Assembly: GCF_000768555.3 (NCBI RefSeq)
Contig: NZ_KN293991.1
Coordinates: 434,001-498,000, forward strand
Length of the DNA: 64,000 nt
From: Roseovarius mucosus DSM 17069
GTDB lineage: Bacteria > Pseudomonadota > Alphaproteobacteria > Rhodobacterales > Rhodobacteraceae
Direction: 5' to 3'
Positions 43,154 through 53,322 of the stretch are shown here, in pieces (the first letter of the stretch is position 1; the number at the start of each line of letters is the position of its first letter). The notes under the pieces were generated by a model, which ran no database searches, had not been told where the DNA came from, and saw nothing but the letters and a program-made list of their open reading frames with translations. The position numbers and the translations under genes were made by a program.

Positions 43154-44784
43154 CCCTGACACAGCGCCTGATGACATGGGCCGATGCCGTCGTCTTTGAT
43201 CTTGGGCGGCAAATGCGCTGGACCTTCCTGCCGCCCCTGATGGTCTATTTCGCCGCCGGGTTTTCCGGGCTGACGATGATCGTCGGCACATTCTTTGTGA
43301 AAGAATATCTCGATCTCTCGGCGGCCTATCTGGCGGGGCTCGCCTTCTGGGCGGGGTTGCCATGGGCGCTCAAGATGCCGCTGGGGCATCTCGTCGACAT
43401 CATCTGGCGGTGGAAATGGCTGTTGATCTATCTCGGCGCGGGGCTGATCGGGCTGTCGGTGCTGATCATGTATCTGCTGCTCACCCAGACCGAGGCGATG
43501 GTGGCGATCATGCCCATGGCGGCGTGGTATGTCACCTCTTACATTCTGGCACCCTGCGGGCTGGTCATTCAGGATGCGGTGGCCGATGCCATGTCGGTCG
43601 AGGCGGTGCCGCGCTTTGACGCGGAGGGGCGGGCGATTGACGTGGATACGGCGCGGGCGCTGCATACAACGATGCAGACGCTGGGGCGCTTTGCGCTGAT
43701 TTCCGGCACGCTCGCGGTGGCGGCGCTCAATATCTACATGTTCGCGGGCATTGAGGACCTGGGATCGGATGCCAAGCGCGCGACCTACGCGCTGATCTAC
43801 TTCTCGGCCCTGTCGATTCCGCTGGTGTCGGTGTCGGGGGTGCTGTTGGCGGCCTGGCAGAAACACCGCCTGCGCCGGGGGCTGCGCCAAACCGGGCTGA
43901 GCGAGGCGGAGGCGGACACGCTTTTCGAGCGTCCGGGCGAAGAAACGCGCGCAAACCCGTGGTATTTCATCGGCGGGGCCGGGTTCGTGGCGCTGTCTCT
44001 GAGCATTGGACTGAGCGAAATCCCCTATGGGCAGGAAATCATCTTTGCCGGGTCCATGGCGATCGTGCTCTTACTCATGCGACAGCTTGTGGCGGTGCTG
44101 CCGGTGGCGCAGGCGCGCACGCTGGTGGGCACGGCAATCATCATCTTCATGTTTCGCGCTACGCCGCGTCCGGGCGATGGGTATACGTGGTTTTCCATCG
44201 ACCTCTTGGCGTTCGACCAACAGTTTCTGTCGGTGCTCTCGCTCATCACCTCGGTTCTGACGTTGGTGGGGATGGTGATCCTGCGGCCGCTGATGGCGCA
44301 TCGCAGCATTGTCTATATCGTGGTGCTGCTGACGCTGGCGGGGGGTGTTCTGTCCCTGCCCAACATCGGGCTCTATTACGGGGTGCAGGAGGTGACGGCG
44401 GCCATGACAGGCGGCATCGTCGATGCCCGCTTCATCGCAATCCTTGATACGGCCATAGAATCGCCCTTGGGGCAGGTCGCCATGATCCCGATGCTGGCCT
44501 GGATCGCGCGCAACGCGCCGGACAATCTCAAGGCCACGTTCTTTGCCGTGATGGCGTCGTTCACTAATCTGGCACTCTCGGCAAGCTCGCTGCTGACCAA
44601 ATACCTCAACCAAGTGTTTGTGGTCACGCGCGAGGTGAAGGATGCGGCCACAGGCCAGATCACGACGGCGGCGGATTACAGCGCCTTGGGGACGCTCTTG
44701 ATCACCGTGACGCTGATCACTGTCGGCCTGCCGCTCTTGACCGTGGTCGTCATTCAACGCTCACCGCTGCGCAGTAAGGATTAG
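43150..44784 (+). CDS. MFS/BT1-like membrane transporter, coupled to thiamine kinase
   Basis: Polytopic protein of 544 residues with about twelve hydrophobic segments. The early motif [20 protein letters not shown] resembles the PW-x-K-P-x-G-x-x-x-D signature of folate-biopterin (BT1) transporters, and [14 protein letters not shown] resembles the next conserved helix. A loop of about 40 residues lies in the middle. Because it is translationally coupled to a thiamine kinase, a pyrimidine, thiamine or pterin substrate is an inference worth testing, but the substrate is unknown. Confidence 0.7.
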   Translation: MTLTQRLMTWADAVVFDLGRQMRWTFLPPLMVYFAAGFSGLTMIVGTFFVKEYLDLSAAYLAGLAFWAGLPWALKMPLGHLVDIIWRWKWLLIYLGAGLIGLSVLIMYLLLTQTEAMVAIMPMAAWYVTSYILAPCGLVIQDAVADAMSVEAVPRFDAEGRAIDVDTARALHTTMQTLGRFALISGTLAVAALNIYMFAGIEDLGSDAKRATYALIYFSALSIPLVSVSGVLLAAWQKHRLRRGLRQTGLSEAEADTLFERPGEETRANPWYFIGGAGFVALSLSIGLSEIPYGQEIIFAGSMAIVLLLMRQLVAVLPVAQARTLVGTAIIIFMFRATPRPGDGYTWFSIDLLAFDQQFLSVLSLITSVLTLVGMVILRPLMAHRSIVYIVVLLTLAGGVLSLPNIGLYYGVQEVTAAMTGGIVDARFIAILDTAIESPLGQVAMIPMLAWIARNAPDNLKATFFAVMASFTNLALSASSLLTKYLNQVFVVTREVKDAATGQITTAADYSALGTLLITVTLITVGLPLLTVVVIQRSPLRSKD

Positions 44785-45374
44785 GGCAACTCCGCCTCAG
44801 GGATCACCGGAAAGAACTGGCCGCCGGACCAGAGACCGAACCACCCCTCGTGCCGGTCGCCAATATCCACGAGGCGGTAAAAGCTCTTGCGGTCGATCAG
44901 CGCCTCAAGATTGGCGCGCACCAGCACATAGGGTGACGGCTCTCCGGTTTCGGGATCGCGGGTGACGCGGATCGGGTGATCGGGGCCGGCGGTCACATGG
45001 TCGCCGACATTGGTTTCAAACCGCAGGGTTTGCGCCGCGCCGGTGCCGTCGGATTCGAAATCCACGGCCACGAAAGGCGCGTCATCGACGGTGATCCCGA
45101 CCTTTTCAACCGGAGTGACCAAAAAATAAGCGTCGCCATCGCGGCGCAGGATGGTGGAGAAAAGCCGCACCAATTCGGGCCGCCCGATGGGGGTGCCAAG
45201 GTAGAACCACGTGCCATCCCGCGCAATCCGCATGTCCAGATCACCGCAAAACGGCGGATTCCACAAATGCACGGGCGGCAGCCCCTTGCCCTTGGCCCGC
45301 ACCGCGCGCGCCGATGCGGCGAGTCCATCGGCTGACGGGCTTGTGACGGAATCTTTGCTCATTGCTTTTGCCAT
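44781..45374 (-). CDS. DUF1285 domain protein
   Basis: Protein of 197 residues with DUF1285 features: [20 protein letters not shown], then [21 protein letters not shown], and a C-terminal [21 protein letters not shown]. The family is widespread in alphaproteobacteria and of unknown function. It is convergent with the transporter gene (overlapping stops) and divergent from moxR, with which it is often neighbour. Confidence 0.85.
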   Translation of the reverse strand: MAKAMSKDSVTSPSADGLAASARAVRAKGKGLPPVHLWNPPFCGDLDMRIARDGTWFYLGTPIGRPELVRLFSTILRRDGDAYFLVTPVEKVGITVDDAPFVAVDFESDGTGAAQTLRFETNVGDHVTAGPDHPIRVTRDPETGEPSPYVLVRANLEALIDRKSFYRLVDIGDRHEGWFGLWSGGQFFPVIPEAELP

Positions 45375-45431
45375 TTCTGTCCCAAGCTATACACTCATAG
45401 GGGACGATATAGGTTTGACGGGAGTTTTTCC

Positions 45432-46439
<1,008 letters not shown>

Positions 46440-46440
46440 G

Positions 46441-47325
46441 ATGGCCAATCTCGCCCTCTCTCCCCTGCGCCCGCGCGCCGAGGCCGAAGCGAGCCGCCTG
46501 CCGCCCCTCCTGGCGCAGGCGGAACTGCTCGCGCGCACGGTGCTCTTGGGCGAGCATGGGCGGCGGCGGGCAGGGGCGGGCGATGATTTCTGGCAATACC
46601 GCCCGGTGCAACCCGGCGACAGCCGCCGCATGATCGACTGGCGCCGTTCTGCGCGGTCAGACGTGCAATTCGTGCGGCAACGCGAATGGCAAATCGCGCA
46701 GAGCGTGATGCTCTGGGTCGATCCCGCAGCCTCCCTGCGCTTTGCCAGTGACAAGGGCCTGCCCGAAAAGGCGGATCGCGCGCGGCTCCTGGCGCTTGCG
46801 GTGGCCATATTGCTTGTGCGCGGCGGCGAACGGGTGGGCCTCACCGGCGGCACCCTGCCCCCCCGGCGAGGCGAGATGCAGGTGGCGCGACTGGCCACGG
46901 CGCTGATGCAAGAGAGCGCCGAGGATTATGCATCCCCCGATATGTCCGGCCTGATCCCGCATGGCCGCGCGCTCTTGATTTCGGATTTCATGGGCGATCT
47001 GGCCCCTCTGCGCGACGCGCTGACGGCGGCGGCGGATCGGGGCGTGCGCGGGCTGCTGTATCAGATGCTGGACCCCGCCGAAGAGGCCTTTCCCTACACC
47101 GGCCGCACCATTTTCGAGAGTGTGGGCGGCACAATCGCCCATGAGACCCTGAAGGCCGGCGATCTGCGCACGCGGTATCTGGAGCGTCTGGCGGAACGCA
47201 AGGACGCGCTCGACGCGCTCTGCCAGGCAACCGGCTGGCGCTATGGCTGTCACCATACCGGCGAGAGCGCGCAATCGGCGCTCTTGTGGCTGCATGGGGC
47301 GATGGCGGGCGGGGGGAGCGCATGA
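46441..47325 (+). CDS. DUF58 domain protein (MoxR partner)
   Basis: Protein of 294 residues with the DUF58 core DDFWQYRPVQPGDSRRMIDW and RRSARSD, and a VWA-like fold with LLISDFMGDLAPLRDA near residue 180. DUF58 proteins act with MoxR ATPases in complex assembly. It starts one base after the moxR stop and its TGA overlaps the next ATG (ATGA), so the operon is tight. Confidence 0.9.
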   Translation: MANLALSPLRPRAEAEASRLPPLLAQAELLARTVLLGEHGRRRAGAGDDFWQYRPVQPGDSRRMIDWRRSARSDVQFVRQREWQIAQSVMLWVDPAASLRFASDKGLPEKADRARLLALAVAILLVRGGERVGLTGGTLPPRRGEMQVARLATALMQESAEDYASPDMSGLIPHGRALLISDFMGDLAPLRDALTAAADRGVRGLLYQMLDPAEEAFPYTGRTIFESVGGTIAHETLKAGDLRTRYLERLAERKDALDALCQATGWRYGCHHTGESAQSALLWLHGAMAGGGSA

Positions 47326-50078
47326 TCCTGGGCCCCATCGGATTTGCCGTCCCGTGGCTCTTGTGGGCGCTGCTGGCCTTGCCGATCCTGTGGATCATCC
47401 TGCGCGCCGTGCCGCCTGCGCCGATCCGGCGGCGCTTTCCCGCCGTGGCGCTGCTCTTGGGTCTGCGCGACGAGGATCACGTCAGTGACCGCACGCCGTG
47501 GTGGCTCTTGCTGCTGCGGATGCTGGCGGTGGCGGCGGTGATCGTGGGGCTGGCGGGGCCAGTGCTCAATCCGCGCGACGAGGGCGCGGCGCGGGCCACC
47601 GGGCCGCTTTTGATCCTCATGGATGGCAGTTGGGCCAGCGCCCGCGACTGGGCCGCGCAAACGGCTGTGGTTGACGCGATGCTGGCAGAGGCGGGGCGCG
47701 ATGGGCGGCCTGCGGCGCTGATGCAACTCAGCGACCCGCAAGCGCCGGTGTTTCAGGCGGCGGACAGTCTGCGCGCGCGGGTGCCGGGGCTGATCCCCGC
47801 GCCGTGGCCAGTGACGCCAGAGGGGATGGCCCGCGCCGTGGACCTGTTGGGCGAGAGCGCGTTTGAAACGCGCTGGTTCTCGGACGGGCTGGCCGCAGAG
47901 GGGCGCGCACCGCTTCTTGAGGCGCTCGAGGCGCGCGGCCCTGTCACCGTGCATGAAAGCCCGCGCGCCGTGCTGGCGTTGACCCCGCCGACACTGGAAG
48001 ACGGGCAAATCCAATTGCGCGCGTTGCGGGCCGTGCCGGGGCCGCTGCGCGAAATTGCGGTCAATGCCCACGGGCTTGATCCCGCCGGGGTGTCGCGGGT
48101 GCTCGCCACCCTGCCGATGACCTTTGACACGGGCGCGCTTGAGGCGACAGGTGCACTGTCCCTGCCGCCCGAATTGCGCGCCCGTGTCACCCGGTTTGAG
48201 ATTGCGGGCGAGGCGCAGGCAGGGGCCGTTTCCCTCACCGATGACGGGCTGAAACGGCGCGAAGTGGCGCTGATCGCGGGGCGCGACGATCGTGAAGGTC
48301 TCGAACTGCTGTCGCCGTTGCATTACCTCGAACAGGCGCTGAGCCCCACGGCGGACCTATTGGACGGGGGGCTGATGGATGTGCTGCCCGCCAATCCCGA
48401 TGTGATCGTGCTGGCCGATGTGGCGACGCTCTCGGGGGCGGAACAGGCGGCCTTGCTCGACTGGGCGGACAAGGGCGGGATGCTTTTGCGCTTTGCCGGG
48501 CCGCGCGTGGCCGCCAGCGATGTCTCGCGCAGCGAAGAAGACCCGCTGATGCCGGTGCGCCTGCGCGCGGGCGGGCGCACGGTGGGCGGCGCAATGTCCT
48601 GGGGCGAACCCAAGACGCTGGCCCCCTTCATCGACGGCAGCCCATTTCAGGGGTTGGCCATTCCGGACGATGTTACCGTGAGCGCACAGGTGATGGCGCA
48701 GCCTGATCCAACCTTGGCCGACCGGGTGATCGCGCAACTGAGCGATGGCACCCCGCTTGTCACGCGCAAACGGATCGGGGCGGGGCAGGTGGTGCTTTTT
48801 CACGTCACCGCCAATGCCGAATGGTCGAGCCTGCCGCTCTCGGGCCTCTTCGTGCAGATGCTGGAGCGGCTGGCGGTTTCGTCCGCGATGGCCCCGCCCG
48901 ATGCGGGCGAACTGGCGGGCACTACGTGGCAACCGGCGCGGTTGCTGGACGGGTTCGGGCGTTTGACAGAGGCCGATACGCGCCCTGGTGTGGCGGGTGA
49001 GCGCCTTTTGTCGGCGCCGCTTGGTCCCGATCTCTGGCCCGGTCTTTATGAGGGGCCAGAGCGCAGCGTCGCGCGCAATGTGATCGCGGCCGATACCACA
49101 CTCAGCCCGGTGGCATGGCCTGCACGGGTGGCGGTCGAGGGTCTGGAGCGTGCGCCCGAAACACCGTTGGGCGGGTGGCTGCTGGCTGCGGCCCTGATGC
49201 TGCTGACGGCTGACATTCTCGCCTCGCTGGCGCTCTCGGGGCGGCTCTGGCCTGCGCGGGCGGTGGCGATGCTGGTCCTCGCGCTTAGCCTTGGACTGGC
49301 CCCCGAGGCGCGGGCGCAGGACGATGCGCGCGCGCTGCTGGCGACCGAGGAGCTGGCGCTGGCCCATGTGATCACCGGTGATGCACGGCTGGATGATACC
49401 GCACGCGCCGGGCTGCGCGGGCTGGGGCAGGTGCTCAATTTCCGCACTTCGGTCGAGCCGGCAGAGCCGATTGCCGTCGATCTCGAACGTGATGATCTCA
49501 CGTTCTTTCCGATCCTCTATTGGCCGATCAGTGCCGATCAGCCGACGCCCTCGGCAGAGGCCTATGTCAAGCTCAACGATTATTTGCGCAACGGCGGCCT
49601 CATCCTGTTTGACACGCGCGACGCCGATGTTGCCGGGTTCGGTGCGGCGACGCCAAATGGCGCAAGGTTGCAGCGGATCGCGGCCCCGCTGGATATTCCA
49701 CCGCTGGAACCCGTGCCAGAGGATCATGTGCTCACGCGGACCTTTTATCTATTGACCGATTTTCCGGGGCGCTATGCTGGCCGATCGGTCTGGGTCGAGG
49801 CGGCCCCGCCCGATGCCGAACAGATCGAGGGCATGCCGTTTCGCAATCTCAATGACGGGGTGACGCCGGTGGTGATCGGTGGCAATGACTGGGCGGCGGC
49901 CTGGGCAGTGAACGAGCGGGGCGATCCGATGTTTCCCGTCGGCCGCGGCTATGCTGGCGAGCGGCAGAGGGAACTGGCCTATCGCTTTGGCGTCAATCTG
50001 GTGATGCATGTGCTGACCGGCAATTACAAATCTGATCAGGTGCATGTGCCCGCACTTCTCGACAGGTTGGGCCAATGA
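47322..50078 (+). CDS. BatA-like membrane protein with C-terminal DUF4159
   Basis: Protein of 918 residues. The first ~90 residues are a BatA-type N-terminal helix pair (WLLWALLALPILWIILRAVPP). A VWA-like region and a glutamine-amidotransferase-like middle (about 340-430) follow. Hydrophobic helices lie near residues 620-660. The C-terminal ~240 residues form DUF4159 (from ALLATEELALAHVITGDARLD). Likely role is a membrane partner of the MoxR system. The start at 47322 is chosen over an upstream frame start because of the ATGA overlap. Confidence 0.82.
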   Translation: MILGPIGFAVPWLLWALLALPILWIILRAVPPAPIRRRFPAVALLLGLRDEDHVSDRTPWWLLLLRMLAVAAVIVGLAGPVLNPRDEGAARATGPLLILMDGSWASARDWAAQTAVVDAMLAEAGRDGRPAALMQLSDPQAPVFQAADSLRARVPGLIPAPWPVTPEGMARAVDLLGESAFETRWFSDGLAAEGRAPLLEALEARGPVTVHESPRAVLALTPPTLEDGQIQLRALRAVPGPLREIAVNAHGLDPAGVSRVLATLPMTFDTGALEATGALSLPPELRARVTRFEIAGEAQAGAVSLTDDGLKRREVALIAGRDDREGLELLSPLHYLEQALSPTADLLDGGLMDVLPANPDVIVLADVATLSGAEQAALLDWADKGGMLLRFAGPRVAASDVSRSEEDPLMPVRLRAGGRTVGGAMSWGEPKTLAPFIDGSPFQGLAIPDDVTVSAQVMAQPDPTLADRVIAQLSDGTPLVTRKRIGAGQVVLFHVTANAEWSSLPLSGLFVQMLERLAVSSAMAPPDAGELAGTTWQPARLLDGFGRLTEADTRPGVAGERLLSAPLGPDLWPGLYEGPERSVARNVIAADTTLSPVAWPARVAVEGLERAPETPLGGWLLAAALMLLTADILASLALSGRLWPARAVAMLVLALSLGLAPEARAQDDARALLATEELALAHVITGDARLDDTARAGLRGLGQVLNFRTSVEPAEPIAVDLERDDLTFFPILYWPISADQPTPSAEAYVKLNDYLRNGGLILFDTRDADVAGFGAATPNGARLQRIAAPLDIPPLEPVPEDHVLTRTFYLLTDFPGRYAGRSVWVEAAPPDAEQIEGMPFRNLNDGVTPVVIGGNDWAAAWAVNERGDPMFPVGRGYAGERQRELAYRFGVNLVMHVLTGNYKSDQVHVPALLDRLGQ

Positions 50079-52123
50079 CCGGCAGCGTGGTGTTCGACCC
50101 TCTCTTGCCGCTCTGGCTTATTGCAGCGCTTGGGGCGCTGGTGCTGGCAGGTCTGGCGCTGGCGCTCTGGCGGGGGCTGGCAGGCTGGCCGCTCCGGGCA
50201 CTTGCGGGGCTGGTGATCCTTGCGGCGCTGATGGGTCCGGCCTATCAGCAAGAGGAGCGCAATCCCCTCAGTGACATCGTTCTGATCGTCGAGGATGAAA
50301 GCGCCAGTCAGGGATTGGCGGATCGCGCCACGCGCACTGCCGAGGCCGCCGACACTCTGACGGCAAGGCTCGAGGCGCGCGGCAATACAGAAGTGCGCCG
50401 CGTGCGGGTGCCGGATGCGCCCGAGAATGGCGGCACACAGGCCATGACCGCGCTGGCGCAGGCGATGGCAGAAGAGCCGCTGGGCCGTATCGCGGGCGTT
50501 ATCCTGCTCTCTGACGGGCGTGTTCACGATGTCGAGCGGGCACCGGACATTCCCGCGCCGCTGCATCTCCTGCACACGGGCCGCGCGGGAGATTGGGACC
50601 GGCGGCTCAGGATCGACAATGCGCCTGCCTTTGCCATTCTCGGCGAAGAGGTGCAAATGACCCTGACCGTCACAGATGAGGGCGCAGCCCCTGCGGGCGT
50701 GACCACTGTGCCGCTTGATATTTCCGTGGACGGGGCCGAGTCGCGCCGCTTCGAGGTGCCTTTGGGCGAGGAAATCACCCTGCCTCTTGTCTTGCCGCAT
50801 GGCGGGCGCAATGTGCTGCAATTCACCACCCCCGAAGCACCCGGCGAGTTGACGGATCGCAACAACACCGCGCTGGTGCAGATCAACGGTGTGCGCGACC
50901 GGCTGAGCGTTCTTCTGGTCTCCGGCCAGCCCCATCCCGGCACGCGCACCTGGCGCAACCTGCTGAAATCCGACAGTTCGGTCGATCTGGTGCATTTCAC
51001 AATTCTGCGCCCACCCGAGAAACAGGACGGGGTGCCGGTGCGGGAATTGTCGCTGATCGCCTTTCCCACGCGCGAGCTGTTTCTTGAAAAGGTGGATGAT
51101 TTCGATCTGATCATCTTTGACCGGTATCGGCGGCGAGGGATTCTGCCGAACGTCTATCTCGAGAATATCCGCCAATATGTCGAGAATGGCGGGGCGGTTC
51201 TGTTTGCGGCGGGGCCGGATTTTGCCGGGCCGGAGAGCATTTATCGCGGTCCGTTCGAAGCGATTATCCCAGCGCGTCCCACCGCGCGTGTGGTCGAGGA
51301 AGGCTATCTGCCCAAGGTCACGGACCTGGGCGAGCGGCATCCGGTGACGGCAGGGCTGGCCCAGGAGTTTGACGGGGATTGGGGCCGCTGGCTCAGGCAG
51401 GTGGAGGTCATGCAGTCGGCGGGCGATGTCGTGATGTCCGGGGTCGGTGACCGGCCTTTGCTGCTGCTTGACCGGGTGGGCGAGGGGCGCGTGGCGCTCT
51501 TGGCCTCGGATCATGCCTGGCTCTGGGGGCGCGGATTCGAGGGCGGCGGGCCGCAGCTCGAACTGTTGCGGCGCCTCGCGCATTGGATGATGAAGGAACC
51601 CGAGCTGGAGGAAGAGGCGCTCTGGGCCGAGGCCACGGGCCAGCAGATGCGCGTGATCCGCCGCTCTCTGACCGAAGATGTCGGCCCCGTCACCATCACC
51701 ACGCCCTCGGGCGATGTGATCGAGCGGCCCCTGCAAGAGGTATCACCGGGCCGGTTCGAGACGCTGTTCGACGGGCCGGAAATTGGGCTCTATCGCCTGG
51801 AGAACGGCGATCAAAGCGCGGTCATTGGCCTTGGCCCCGCCGCGCCGGTCGAATTCGAGCGCACGATTGCGAGCGCCGAGGCGCTACAGCCGGAGATTGA
51901 TGCGACCAACGGCGGCGTCTGGGCGCTGGAGGACGGTATGCCCGCGATCCGTGCCGTGCGCGAGGGGCGGCCCGCCGCCGGGCGCGGCTGGATCGGGATC
52001 ACACCGCGTGGGGCCTACGAGACCCAAAGCCTGCGCCAGATGGCGATCCTGCCACCCTGGCTCGTGCTGCTGCTTGTGTCAGGATTGATCCTTGGGGGAT
52101 GGCTGCGCGAGGGACGGCGATAA
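50075..52123 (+). CDS. Membrane protein with VWA/amidotransferase-like domain, MoxR cluster
   Basis: Protein of 682 residues, with two N-terminal helices, a luminal domain with VWA-like features (VLIVEDESASQGLADR) and an amidotransferase-like segment near residue 330-480 (GRVALLASDHAWLWGRGFEGGG), then a C-terminal helix (WLVLLLVSGLILGGWL). It overlaps the preceding gene by four bases and ends the cluster. It resembles the batB-like tail of such operons. Function is inferred from the cluster. Confidence 0.78.
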   Translation: MTGSVVFDPLLPLWLIAALGALVLAGLALALWRGLAGWPLRALAGLVILAALMGPAYQQEERNPLSDIVLIVEDESASQGLADRATRTAEAADTLTARLEARGNTEVRRVRVPDAPENGGTQAMTALAQAMAEEPLGRIAGVILLSDGRVHDVERAPDIPAPLHLLHTGRAGDWDRRLRIDNAPAFAILGEEVQMTLTVTDEGAAPAGVTTVPLDISVDGAESRRFEVPLGEEITLPLVLPHGGRNVLQFTTPEAPGELTDRNNTALVQINGVRDRLSVLLVSGQPHPGTRTWRNLLKSDSSVDLVHFTILRPPEKQDGVPVRELSLIAFPTRELFLEKVDDFDLIIFDRYRRRGILPNVYLENIRQYVENGGAVLFAAGPDFAGPESIYRGPFEAIIPARPTARVVEEGYLPKVTDLGERHPVTAGLAQEFDGDWGRWLRQVEVMQSAGDVVMSGVGDRPLLLLDRVGEGRVALLASDHAWLWGRGFEGGGPQLELLRRLAHWMMKEPELEEEALWAEATGQQMRVIRRSLTEDVGPVTITTPSGDVIERPLQEVSPGRFETLFDGPEIGLYRLENGDQSAVIGLGPAAPVEFERTIASAEALQPEIDATNGGVWALEDGMPAIRAVREGRPAAGRGWIGITPRGAYETQSLRQMAILPPWLVLLLVSGLILGGWLREGRR

Positions 52124-52132
52124 CGGTCGGGC

Positions 52133-52492
52133 TTAGGGCCGCAATTCGACGCGAAAGGGCGTGGTGCTCCACCCATCCACCGAGCAATGCGCCCGGACGA
52201 ACACCTCTTGCGTGCCTTCTGGCAGGGTCAGCGAAGGGAGCGATCGGGTAAAGGGCTGTTCCTCGACATGCGGGTGATGCAGCAGGCGATAGCCCAGCCT
52301 ATTTCCCGCCGCGTCCAGAACCTCCCACCCGTCAACATAGTGACCCCAGCCGGTGTCGGGATGCAGGACCGTGACCGCGACTGTCCAAGCGCCGCCGGTC
52401 TTGTCGAGTTGCACGCCGAGAATTTCGGGTTCATCCGCAGCAACGGGGCCGGCGACAAGGGCGAGGACAAGGCACAAACATCTCATGCTCAT
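52133..52492 (-). CDS. Small secreted hypothetical protein
   Basis: Protein of 119 residues with a signal peptide (LCLVLALVAGPVAADE) and a beta-sandwich-like mature part that contains VAVTVLHPDTGWGHYVDGWEV and HHPHVEEQPFTRSL. The histidine-rich centre hints at metal binding. It is convergent with the MoxR cluster and co-directional with the DUF599 gene, 29 bases away. No family was recognised. Confidence 0.75.
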   Translation of the reverse strand: MSMRCLCLVLALVAGPVAADEPEILGVQLDKTGGAWTVAVTVLHPDTGWGHYVDGWEVLDAAGNRLGYRLLHHPHVEEQPFTRSLPSLTLPEGTQEVFVRAHCSVDGWSTTPFRVELRP

Positions 52493-52521
52493 AGATTAGC
52501 CCAGTCTCGCGCAAAAAACAC

Positions 52522-53241
52522 TCACGTATGTGTGTTCTCGTCGGGTCGATCAGGTTGGAGCAGCACCGCGCGCGATTGTGAGGCGAATTCGCGGCGCAGC
52601 AGCATCAGGCATGTGATCCCCGTGGCCCCGATCAGCGCCTCTGGCCCCAAGAGCCAGGCCGCCGCCGAGAGCGCGAAATAAATCGCTCGCAGACCCCGGT
52701 TGAAGCCGCGTGCGGCGGTGATGTTGATCTCTGCCGCCTTTTGAGCGCGCGGCAGGGCGGCGGCATCGCCGGGGTCATTAGGCACGGCGGCCATGATCAC
52801 GGCGCAATAGCCAAAGAGCCGATTGGACCAGACAAATTTGAGAAAAGCATTGGCGAGAAAGACGAGTATCACGAGGATCTTGACCTCCCAGACGATGACC
52901 GGTCCGGTCGCGGGGGTCAGATCGTCGGCGATGCCCATCACCCGCTCCAGATCACCGAGCATCGCCAAGGCGCCACCGATGGCGATGAGCGTGGCTGAGG
53001 CGAAAAAGGCGGTGCCCTGCCGCAAGCTTCCCAAGAGCTGCGCGTCAAAGATGCGCGCGTCGCGGGCGACCATCTGGACCATCCATTCGCGCCGATACTG
53101 CGCCATCAGTTTCGTCACTGAAGGCCGCGCGCGGGGTGGGTTTTCGATCAAGAGACCAAGACCAAGCCAGCCCAGCACCAATCCGCCCAAGGCGAGGGCA
53201 TCAAGCGTGCTGAAATGTGTCAGTTGATCCATCCAAATCAT
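52522..53241 (-). CDS. DUF599 membrane protein
   Basis: Protein of 239 residues with four to five hydrophobic segments and the DUF599 features RREWMVQMVARDARIFDAQL and FVWSNRLFGYCAVIMAA. Unknown function. It is divergent from glcD with an 81-base gap. Confidence 0.85.
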   Translation of the reverse strand: MIWMDQLTHFSTLDALALGGLVLGWLGLGLLIENPPRARPSVTKLMAQYRREWMVQMVARDARIFDAQLLGSLRQGTAFFASATLIAIGGALAMLGDLERVMGIADDLTPATGPVIVWEVKILVILVFLANAFLKFVWSNRLFGYCAVIMAAVPNDPGDAAALPRAQKAAEINITAARGFNRGLRAIYFALSAAAWLLGPEALIGATGITCLMLLRREFASQSRAVLLQPDRPDENTHT

Positions 53242-53285
53242 GGGTGCAAGCTATCCTTGCAAGGTTTGACTTGCCAGATGCAAAA

Positions 53286-53308
53286 ATTGGTTATATTTTA
53301 TTACCAAT
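53286..53308. promoter_or_regulatory. Inverted repeat upstream of glcD
   Basis: ATTGGT and ACCAAT face each other across 11 AT-rich bases, just upstream of GGAGG and the glcD start. TTGACT at 53266-53271 could be a -35 box, which would put this repeat across the -10 region. A GntR-type or similar regulator of glycolate use is a plausible binder; no such gene lies in the window. Confidence 0.4.
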
Positions 53309-53322
53309 CAGGAGGAATTCTC

